Part shown: piece after piece, positions 41,176 through 47,721 of the stretch
Layout of the letters: every line of letters starts with the position of its first letter
How positions within the stretch are numbered: position 1 is the stretch's first letter
Source: Clostridia bacterium
GTDB lineage: Bacteria; Bacillota; Clostridia; Oscillospirales; Butyricicoccaceae
Direction: 5' to 3'
NCBI GenBank assembly: GCA_021205365.1
Contig: JAJPXP010000050.1
Coordinates: 11,126-58,846, forward strand
Length of the DNA stretch: 47,721 bases
Notes under the pieces: model-generated
Databases searched by the model: none
Seen by the model: only the letters and a program-made list of their open reading frames with translations
What the model was told of the DNA's origin: nothing
Position numbers and translations under genes: made by a program

Positions 41176-43026
41176 ATGAAAAATAAGTTAAGTTTGTGTA
41201 AGAAGTTCCTCGCGTCCAATATGCAGAATATCTTCTTTTATCTGTCACCGCTGGCGACATTTATCATGGTAGAAATTCTGGAATTTGGTGGAACGGACAG
41301 CCAGTGCCTATATCCAACAAATCTGTCATTTTGGGCAAATATCCTATTTTATTATGGTATTTTCTTGCTGTTCCGTGCTGTTACCGGACGCCCCCGTTTC
41401 ACGATCATTTTCCTCAACTTCGTCTTCCTTGTCTTTGCCATTTGCAATCACTACTCGATAGCAATCCGCAATGAACCGATTGTTCCATGGGATCTTTATG
41501 CAGTCGGCACTGCAGCAGAAGCTCTGGGCGGTTTTACCTGGACCATCCCGGCAGAAATCATTGCGTGTTCTATCGGCTGTATAATCTGGTGGTTCATTAC
41601 CATCAAGTTGATCAAGTTCCCAAAACAGAAGGTTCGTGCCCGTGCAGGCAGCTTTGCCCTTTCCGCAGTTATGCTGACCGGCTTCGTCCTGTTTGGAACG
41701 ATTGGCAGCGGTAATTTTTATATCAGTGCATGGCGCCAGGTCACTGCTAACCGCAGAAATGGTATGGCACTGAATTTTACCATCAATATGGATGCGCTGT
41801 TCGTTGAAGAGCCGACAGACTATTCCAAGGAAACTGCATCCACGATTCTCTCTTCCGTATCCTCGGAAGAAACCAGTACATCGGAAGAAAGTGTTCAGCC
41901 GAATATCATTGTTATTATGGATGAAACTTTTGCTGACTTATCCATTCTCGGCGATCTGGGCCTGAAAAACACAAATGACGTTATGCCATTTGTCCATTCC
42001 CTCAGCGGGCAGGAAAACACCATTACCGGTCAGCTTGTTGTCCCTGCTTTTGGCGGCGGCACCTGTAATTCTGAATATGAATTTCTGACCAGCAATTCCT
42101 ACGCATTCTTTAAATCAGGCAGCTATCCGATGCTGCAGTATATTCACAACGATACAGAATCTATGGCTTCTGTTCTTTCCAAGCAGGGCTATAACACCGT
42201 TGGTATCCATCCATATTACGGCTCCGGCTGGAACCGTCAGAATGCGTATCCCCTTCTTGGTTTTGATACGTTCCTGGATATCGATGATTTCGATGATGAA
42301 ACCACAGAGTATCTCCGCCGTTATGTCAGCGATAATTCCTCTTTTGACAAGGTAATCGAGACATATGAAAAGAACAATGCAGAATCTGATGATCCACTGT
42401 TCCTGTTTAACGTAACGATTCAGAACCACTGTGGTTATGATACTACTTATGCAAATTTCTCGGAGGATGTGGAATTTGAATTTGATTCCCTGTATCCGTA
42501 CACCAAGCAGTATCTGTCTCTGATTCAAGAATCTGACCGTGCTATTGAGCGTCTGGTAAACTACTTCAGTGAACAGGAAGAGCCGACGATGGTTGTCTTG
42601 TTTGGCGACCATATGCCATACATCGAAAATTCTTTCTATAATCATCTGTCCAATGGCTCCCTCAAGACTGCTGCAGAAACCGAACTGGATCAGCATACGG
42701 TTCCGTTCTTTATCTGGGCAAACTATGACATCAACGAAGAGGATTATGAAGATGTTGGACGCATCAGCGCCAACTACCTTGGGCCTTTGACAATGGAAGT
42801 CGCTGGTGCACCGCTCAGCGATTATCAGGAGTATGTTTACAGCCTGATGGAGCAGTACCCTGTTATTTCAGTATCCGGCTGTCTGAACAGCGATGGCGTT
42901 TATGTCCCGCTGGAAATGGCTGCTTCTGATCTTCATGATTATAAAATCGTGCAGTATGAGAATGTATTCGACCATGATACTACTTCCAAGTCCACCAACG
43001 GTTCGGCAGATGGCAGCGGAGGATAA
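41176..43026 (+). CDS. LTA synthase family protein (membrane phosphoglycerol transferase / sulfatase fold)
   Basis: 616 residues. Five membrane helices in the first 200 residues, then an extracellular alkaline-phosphatase-like domain. Active-site marks: IVIMDETFADL (metal Glu, about 250), GGGTCNSEYEFLTSNS (nucleophile Thr, about 298), and FGDHMPYIEN (metal Asp/His, about 478). It transfers glycerol-phosphate or a similar group to wall polymers or glycolipids. The acidic Glu/Ser/Thr linker (about 215-235) and the Ser/Gly-rich tail are variable. Own promoter and terminator. Exact polymer unknown. Confidence 0.9.
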   Translation: MKNKLSLCKKFLASNMQNIFFYLSPLATFIMVEILEFGGTDSQCLYPTNLSFWANILFYYGIFLLFRAVTGRPRFTIIFLNFVFLVFAICNHYSIAIRNEPIVPWDLYAVGTAAEALGGFTWTIPAEIIACSIGCIIWWFITIKLIKFPKQKVRARAGSFALSAVMLTGFVLFGTIGSGNFYISAWRQVTANRRNGMALNFTINMDALFVEEPTDYSKETASTILSSVSSEETSTSEESVQPNIIVIMDETFADLSILGDLGLKNTNDVMPFVHSLSGQENTITGQLVVPAFGGGTCNSEYEFLTSNSYAFFKSGSYPMLQYIHNDTESMASVLSKQGYNTVGIHPYYGSGWNRQNAYPLLGFDTFLDIDDFDDETTEYLRRYVSDNSSFDKVIETYEKNNAESDDPLFLFNVTIQNHCGYDTTYANFSEDVEFEFDSLYPYTKQYLSLIQESDRAIERLVNYFSEQEEPTMVVLFGDHMPYIENSFYNHLSNGSLKTAAETELDQHTVPFFIWANYDINEEDYEDVGRISANYLGPLTMEVAGAPLSDYQEYVYSLMEQYPVISVSGCLNSDGVYVPLEMAASDLHDYKIVQYENVFDHDTTSKSTNGSADGSGG

Positions 43027-43088
43027 ACAAACGTTTAACACGCGTAGTGACAATGTGATCACTGGTAAAAAACAACCATAAAAATGCA

Positions 43089-43131
43089 AAGTGCATCCAG
43101 TTGCGGGAAATGCAATTGGATGCACTTTTTT
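43089..43131. terminator. Bidirectional intrinsic terminator
   Basis: 16-bp stem with one G-U pair (43089-43104 with 43112-43127) and T run; A-rich on the other side, so it also serves the convergent ABC genes. Confidence 0.88.
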
Positions 43132-43207
43132 CGTAAAAATAATATGGATAAAGCGAACAATCATTGTCACTCAATATACCAAAATCATGCTATTTATATA
43201 TTTTATA

Positions 43208-45028
43208 TTACGTTGCAAATCCAGCATATTGTGTCATATACAGCTCGTAGTATTTTCCCTTTTGCGCAAGCAGTGCATCATGGTTTCCGTTTTCTACAAT
43301 TTGACCATGATCCATTACAACAATCCGATCTGCATCCCGGATGGTGGATAACCGATGTGCGATTACAATGCTGGTACGGTTTTGCATCACCATCTGCATG
43401 GCATCCTGGATGGCCTTTTCGGTACGGGTATCTACGTTTGACGTTGCTTCATCCAGAATAAGAATTTTGGGATCTGAAACAAATGCCCGGGCTATTGCAA
43501 GCAGCTGCCGCTGTCCCTGACTGATGTTTTCTCCAGAGCCAGTCAGCACTGTATCATATCCCTGTGGCAGCATGGCAATCATATCGCTGCAGCGGCTCAT
43601 CTCCACTGCCTCTTGCAATTGCGTTTCGGTGACCGCTTCATTGGCATATTTCAGATTATTCTTTACCGTATCAGAAAACAGTACGGTATCCTGTAAAACG
43701 ATCGCAATGTCTTGGCGCAGGCTCTCCCGGGAAACCTCGCGGATGTTTTGGTCATTGATACAAATCATTCCGCTGTCAATGTCATAAAACCGCATCAGCA
43801 GGTTTACAATTGTTGTTTTGCCGCTTCCGGTAGAACCGACAAGCGCCACTGTTTTTCCGGCTGGAACCCGCAATGTAAAATCCTGAATAACAGGATTTTT
43901 TCCATCATACGAAAACCGGACATTCTGGAAGGTAACATCCGCAGTTTCACACTCATGAAGAGGCTGGCCTGCTTTTTCCTCATTATCTTCATCCAGCACA
44001 GCAAACACGCGCTCTGCACCGGCGATTGCCGTTTGAAGCTGGCCATAAATTTGCGCAATCTCGTTGATGGGACGGCTAAACTGTTTGGCATATACAATAA
44101 ATGCCGAAATAACACCGACAGAAATCATTCCATGAACGGAAAAATAGCCGCCAAAGGCTGCAATGATAACAAATCCAATATTTCCGATGCAATTCATTAC
44201 CGGGCCCATAACGCCGCTAAAAATATCTGTCCGGATACCGGCTTTTGTCAGGGAATCGGAGGTAGCACAAAAATCCTCCGTTGTAATTTCCTGATGATTA
44301 TAGGCAACCACAGTGTGGTAGCTTGAAATGATTTCCTCAACTGTGCCATTCAGCTGTCCCAGCAGCATCTGCCGTTTGCGTGAAAATTTGCGTACATTGT
44401 GAGAAAGGATTTTAGTAGCCAGCAGGGTTAGAATAACCGTCGCACAGCTGAGCAGCGCCAGCTGCCAGCAATACCACAGCATAATGGCCACTGTGCCAAT
44501 AATCATTAACACTCCTGAAAAAAGGGATGGCAGGGACTGTGAAATGGTGGTAGAAATATTTTCAATATCATTGGTCATCCGGCTCATCACATCACCGTGG
44601 GAGTGGGTATCCAGATACCGGATCGGCAAATCTACCAGCTTGCCAAACAGCTCTTCCCGCATCCGCTTGACAATACGCTGGCTGAGTTTTGCGCTGAGTA
44701 TCCCCTGAACCAGCTGTAGGCTGCTGTAAAGCAGATAAACAAGCAGCATGAGCATCAACGTTTGACGCAGATTACCAGCATGGATACCAGCGATAATGTC
44801 AATCGCCTTGCTTTGCAGGCTGGGTGCATAAACACCACAAAGCGTATCAAATACCACAATGGTGAGCATCACAAATACAGTCGATTTTTCATGGATAAAA
44901 TAAGAGGCAATTCGTTTTAATGTAGCGCCGACATTCTCTGCATACTGTACCTCAACAAAACGGTTTCCCCGGTTCATCATGCCAGGAATATTCCGTTCCA
45001 CCAGCTTTTGCTCTCTCTGTTTAGGCAT
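43208..45028 (-). CDS. ABC exporter half-transporter, heterodimer partner B (canonical Walker B)
   Basis: 606 residues. An N-terminal extension (about 35 residues), six membrane helices (about 45-330) and an ATPase domain (about 370-600). Walker A GSTGSGKTT, variant signature ISQGQRQ, and Walker B ILILDEATSNVD with the catalytic Glu intact. In heterodimeric exporters (BmrCD, TM287/288) this is the partner that supplies the active Glu. Start overlaps the end of the upstream ABC gene by 8 bases. Likely drug, lipid or peptide export, controlled by the MarR protein. Confidence 0.94.
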   Translation of the reverse strand: MPKQREQKLVERNIPGMMNRGNRFVEVQYAENVGATLKRIASYFIHEKSTVFVMLTIVVFDTLCGVYAPSLQSKAIDIIAGIHAGNLRQTLMLMLLVYLLYSSLQLVQGILSAKLSQRIVKRMREELFGKLVDLPIRYLDTHSHGDVMSRMTNDIENISTTISQSLPSLFSGVLMIIGTVAIMLWYCWQLALLSCATVILTLLATKILSHNVRKFSRKRQMLLGQLNGTVEEIISSYHTVVAYNHQEITTEDFCATSDSLTKAGIRTDIFSGVMGPVMNCIGNIGFVIIAAFGGYFSVHGMISVGVISAFIVYAKQFSRPINEIAQIYGQLQTAIAGAERVFAVLDEDNEEKAGQPLHECETADVTFQNVRFSYDGKNPVIQDFTLRVPAGKTVALVGSTGSGKTTIVNLLMRFYDIDSGMICINDQNIREVSRESLRQDIAIVLQDTVLFSDTVKNNLKYANEAVTETQLQEAVEMSRCSDMIAMLPQGYDTVLTGSGENISQGQRQLLAIARAFVSDPKILILDEATSNVDTRTEKAIQDAMQMVMQNRTSIVIAHRLSTIRDADRIVVMDHGQIVENGNHDALLAQKGKYYELYMTQYAGFAT

Positions 45029-46760
45029 AGCTCTCTACCTCCTCTCCAATCTGGGAATGGTAAATATCCTGATAGGTTGCACAGGAACGCAGCAGCTCTT
45101 CATGTGTACCACAGGCAGCAATTTTACAGTTTTCCAGAATCACAATCCGGTCCGCACGGCGAACAGATGCAATGCGCTGTGCAATGATAATTTTGGTACT
45201 GTGTGGATTGGCTTTTTGCAGTGCTTCGTACAAGTTTGCCTCTGTTTTCAGATCAAGAGCACTGGTGGAATCATCAAAAATAAGAATTTCTGCATTCTTT
45301 AAAACTGCTCTGGCAATAGAAAGACGCTGCTTCTGCCCTCCAGACAGGCTCATACCACGTTCCGCTACCGCGGTGTTATATTGCTCCCCCATAGCACAAA
45401 TAAAATCGTCTGCCTGCGCCACAGACGCCGCATTCCGGACTTCAGATTCCTCTGCATCCGGATTTCCCCATGCGATATTTTCCAGAATTGAAGTACTAAA
45501 CAGTTCACTTTTCTGTAATGCAATGGCAATCTTATCGCGTAATGCCTTCTGCGGGTATTGCTGGACATCTATGCCATCCACCAGAAGACTGCCGCCTGTA
45601 ACATCGTAAAAACGCGGAATCAGATTGACCAAGCTCGTTTTGCCACAGCCAGTAGTACCCATCACTGCAATCGTCTCTCCACTATGAATGCGCAGATTGA
45701 TATGATCGAGTACGGTTTTATTGCTGCCAGGATAAGCAAAGGAAACATCACGAAATTCAATTTCCCCTTGCAGGGAGGGTTCTGTAACAAGATTGCCATC
45801 CTTCAAATCAGGCTCACTGTCCAACACTTCCCTGACACGCTTCCATGAAGCAATACCACGGGAAATATTCTGGAATAGCATAACCAGCATCAAAATACCA
45901 TTGAGAAGCTGTGTCGTGTAAGTAATCGCTGCCATAATGGTGCCCGGTGTTGCACTGCCTGCCTGTACTTCATATGAGCCAGCCAGCAGAATAAGCGCCA
46001 CGACGATATACATCAGCGCATTCATAATCGGATTCATAAAGGCAAAGATAACCAAGACCCGAAGCTGTGTCTGGATGAGTGCATCATTGGCCTTACCGAA
46101 ACGCACTTTTTCATAAATCTCCTGCACACAGGCTTTGATGATACGGATACCTGAAACATCCTCCTGCATGATACCATTGATGGTATCCAGCTGTGCCTGT
46201 AAACGGGTAAACAATGGGTTTGCCTTTGCCAGACAAAATACAAGGCATCCGGCAATTATGGGGAATGCACACAATACGATAAGACCAAAATCACGGTTCA
46301 GCCGAAACATGAAATAAATACTGCCGAACATCAGCATAGAGGTACGTATCATACCTCGTACAAACTGTGACACAAAATTCTGTACCTGCGTGATGTCATT
46401 TGTCACGCGAGTGACCAGAGAACCAGTGCCATACTCATCAATCTGCGGAAAAGAAAAGGTCATAATCCTGCGAAAGCAGTCTTTACGCATTTCATTTCCG
46501 ATATTCTGTCCGGACAAATGCACAAATGCATTGTTGAGAGATCCGCAAAGCCCCCCAAATAGAACCATACAGATCATCCGCAGTCCAAGCGACCAAATCA
46601 GATTCATATTGCTGATTCCATCATTGCTCAGACCCAAAACGCCCTCATCCACGATCTGACTCATGACACCGGGCTGAATCAGATCCATGAGCACTTCACC
46701 AAACATGAAAAGCGCCGCCAAAATAGCAAAGTGCAGATATTGTTTGACATACTTCCACAT
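45021..46760 (-). CDS. ABC exporter half-transporter, heterodimer partner A (degenerate Walker B)
   Basis: 579 residues. Six membrane helices (about 10-300) and an ATPase domain (about 330-570). Walker A GTTGCGKTS, signature LSGGQKQ, and Walker B ILIFDDSTSALD, in which Asp stands where the catalytic Glu should be. This is the usual degenerate-site subunit of heterodimeric exporters and pairs with the 606-residue partner. The ATG lies one base after the MarR gene's stop; GAGGGAAG inside the end of that gene is the ribosome binding site. Confidence 0.94.
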   Translation of the reverse strand: MWKYVKQYLHFAILAALFMFGEVLMDLIQPGVMSQIVDEGVLGLSNDGISNMNLIWSLGLRMICMVLFGGLCGSLNNAFVHLSGQNIGNEMRKDCFRRIMTFSFPQIDEYGTGSLVTRVTNDITQVQNFVSQFVRGMIRTSMLMFGSIYFMFRLNRDFGLIVLCAFPIIAGCLVFCLAKANPLFTRLQAQLDTINGIMQEDVSGIRIIKACVQEIYEKVRFGKANDALIQTQLRVLVIFAFMNPIMNALMYIVVALILLAGSYEVQAGSATPGTIMAAITYTTQLLNGILMLVMLFQNISRGIASWKRVREVLDSEPDLKDGNLVTEPSLQGEIEFRDVSFAYPGSNKTVLDHINLRIHSGETIAVMGTTGCGKTSLVNLIPRFYDVTGGSLLVDGIDVQQYPQKALRDKIAIALQKSELFSTSILENIAWGNPDAEESEVRNAASVAQADDFICAMGEQYNTAVAERGMSLSGGQKQRLSIARAVLKNAEILIFDDSTSALDLKTEANLYEALQKANPHSTKIIIAQRIASVRRADRIVILENCKIAACGTHEELLRSCATYQDIYHSQIGEEVESYA

Positions 46761-46761
46761 C

Positions 46762-47244
46762 TTAGCTTCCCTCACTTTTTTTCGGATATCTGTTTTTCCA
46801 GTCTGTGCAAACCTTCTCCATCAGGGCAAGAAAGGTCTGTTTTTCATCGTCAGAAAGACAGGAAAACATTTCTTGATGCCGTTTTCTGCGCTGTACAGTG
46901 GCTTCTTCCGCCAATACCCTGCCAGCTGCAGTCAATTGTATGTTTGTAGTTCTGCGGTCGATACAGCTGGCTGTGCGTTCAATATATCCGGCATGTTCCA
47001 GTTTTGCAAGCACTTCACTCACAGATCCCGGCTGAATACCCAGCCTGATCGTCAAATCCCGTTGCGTAATACATCCAACCTCCTGTAGAATAATAAGAAT
47101 CCGCTTCTGGCTTCCCTTTCCTTCATAAAGGAAATGCATGATATGCCCCAAATCACGCAGATGTATAATCATCTTATCGTTGATATCACCTGCATCCTGG
47201 TGCACCATGCACGGTTCTATTTTTTCCTGTTCTTTCATAGACAT
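46762..47244 (-). CDS. MarR family transcriptional regulator
   Basis: 160 residues. Winged HTH core: CITQRDLTIRLGIQPGSVSEVLAKLEHAGYIER (about residues 60-92) followed by the wing with SCIDRRTTNIQLTAAG. Of three nearby ATGs, 47244 has GGAG at the best spacing; 47256 is possible. First gene of a MarR-ABC-ABC operon; it probably represses the operon by binding the paired palindromes at its promoter and lets go when the exported compound binds. Confidence 0.9.
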   Translation of the reverse strand: MSMKEQEKIEPCMVHQDAGDINDKMIIHLRDLGHIMHFLYEGKGSQKRILIILQEVGCITQRDLTIRLGIQPGSVSEVLAKLEHAGYIERTASCIDRRTTNIQLTAAGRVLAEEATVQRRKRHQEMFSCLSDDEKQTFLALMEKVCTDWKNRYPKKSEGS

Positions 47245-47278
47245 GATATTCTCCATCTTCCCTTTTCTTTCCCTTTAT

Positions 47279-47328
47279 TAGGTACCTTGATATTATATCA
47301 AAGACCATACTATATTTCAAGGTACCTT
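47279..47328 (-). promoter_or_regulatory. MarR-ABC promoter flanked by two palindromic operators
   Basis: Minus strand TTGAAA (47315-47320), 17 bases, TATAAT (47292-47297). AGGTACCT palindromes lie at each end (47280-47287 and 47320-47327; the second extends to AAGGTACCTT, 47319-47328), 40 bases centre to centre. Together they also form an 11-bp inverted repeat around the promoter. Confidence 0.85.
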
Positions 47329-47336
47329 ATAAAATT

Positions 47337-47372
47337 GCAAACCCGCAGACCTTTTATAGCCTGCGGGTTTGC
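47337..47372 (-). terminator. Intrinsic terminator after the 39-aa gene
   Basis: Perfect 12-bp stem (47337-47348 with 47361-47372), A/T-rich tail on the minus strand. Confidence 0.8.
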
Positions 47373-47405
47373 TTTGGAGAAACTAATATAAATTATCAGA
47401 TGGCA

Positions 47406-47525
47406 TCAACGGTAATCATAGTGCTTATAATCAACTGGAGCAACTGCATCAGCATGCTTCATGTGTGCCGGAATCATACCAACAATCGGCAACACAGTAA
47501 TCAGTAGAATCATTGCAACTGTCAT
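47406..47525 (-). CDS. 39-residue small membrane protein
   Basis: Short ORF with a strong GGGAGG ribosome binding site about 8 bases before the ATG. Sequence: a hydrophobic helix (MTVAMILLITVLPIVGMIPA, residues 1-20) followed by a His/Tyr/Asp-rich polar tail (HMKHADAVAPVDYKHYDYR, 21-39). It ends shortly before an intrinsic terminator. Not recognised; small accessory subunits of transporters look like this, and the partial gene upstream could be its partner, but that is a guess. Confidence 0.7.
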   Translation of the reverse strand: MTVAMILLITVLPIVGMIPAHMKHADAVAPVDYKHYDYR

Positions 47526-47611
47526 AATCTATTCCTCCCTTTATCTATCAAAATACCGAATAAAAAAATCTTCCCCATATACAGGAAAACGGACAACCAT
47601 ATATCCCCGGA

Positions 47612-47721
47612 TTATATAATATACAGGAGAATAATAAACGGGAATGTCATAACATCAGCCATCCAGATCCTATATTTCTTATCAATTCGAGTTTTGAATC
47701 TTTTGTACTCTTTTTGTGGAA
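47612..47721 (-). CDS. C-terminal end of an unidentified protein (partial, right edge)
   Basis: An open frame runs from the window edge to TAA (47612-47614). The last 36 residues are basic then hydrophobic, with YKRFKTRIDKKYRIW followed by MADVMTFPFIILLYII. The composition looks like a membrane protein tail, but the piece is too short to be sure. It lies 86 bases before the 39-residue gene on the same strand. Confidence 0.4.
   Translation of the reverse strand, partial: PQKEYKRFKTRIDKKYRIWMADVMTFPFIILLYII

Overview
The window looks like chromosome of an anaerobic, spore-related Firmicute of the class Clostridia, most like gut Oscillospirales (Butyricicoccaceae-like). This is an inference from gene content: ATP-type PEP carboxykinase, a ferredoxin-rich split glutamate synthase, type III glutamine synthetase, a group B-like [FeFe] hydrogenase, rubrerythrin with PerR, LL-diaminopimelate aminotransferase, a YlmC/YmxH sporulation-type protein, AGGAGG ribosome binding sites and TTGACA/TATAAT promoters. 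No rRNA, tRNA, CRISPR array, insertion sequence or prophage was seen.

Layout. 1-12.3 kb: a pair of small membrane proteins behind a repeat-rich promoter, a radical SAM enzyme, pckA, an acetyltransferase with a lactonase, a nitrilase/small ORF/nucleotidyltransferase operon, a phosphofructokinase with a highly charged tail, perR-rbr, a two-domain polyphosphate kinase 2 and a LysR regulator. 12.4-23.2 kb: a DRE-TIM aldolase, rpsB-tsf, an amidase/deacetylase/YlmC operon, a hydrogenase-like protein, an orphan fumarase beta subunit, a mosaic membrane protein, ilvA and a lipoprotein. 23.3-25.2 kb: a flavin-linked module (ApbE, NusG domain II protein, Gx transporter).

25.4-37.1 kb is the centre of interest: a nitrogen-assimilation island. 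An ammonium channel fused to its own P-II protein (amt-glnK) and glnN (GS type III) lie on the minus strand. Divergent to them is an operon for a split glutamate synthase (amidotransferase, ferredoxin-synthase, 4Fe-4S protein, FAD reductase, GXGXG subunit), followed by glnA (GS type I) and an ANTAR-domain protein with a receiver-like domain that lacks the phosphorylation aspartate. Both transcripts leaving the glnN/glt divergent region begin with the same arrangement: a hairpin with a six-base A-x-x-G-x-x loop (AAAGGC or AACGGC) at the predicted 5' end, whose 3' arm is part of the 5' arm of an intrinsic terminator in the leader. This is the architecture expected for ANTAR antitermination, except that only one good hexaloop hairpin is visible per leader instead of the usual two. 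The likely antiterminator is the protein encoded at the end of the glt-glnA cluster.

37.3-47.7 kb: dapF-pyrG-dapL with overlapping genes, an LTA-synthase-like protein, a MarR regulator with two palindromic operators around its promoter controlling a heterodimeric ABC exporter, a 39-residue membrane peptide, and the end of an unidentified gene at the right edge.
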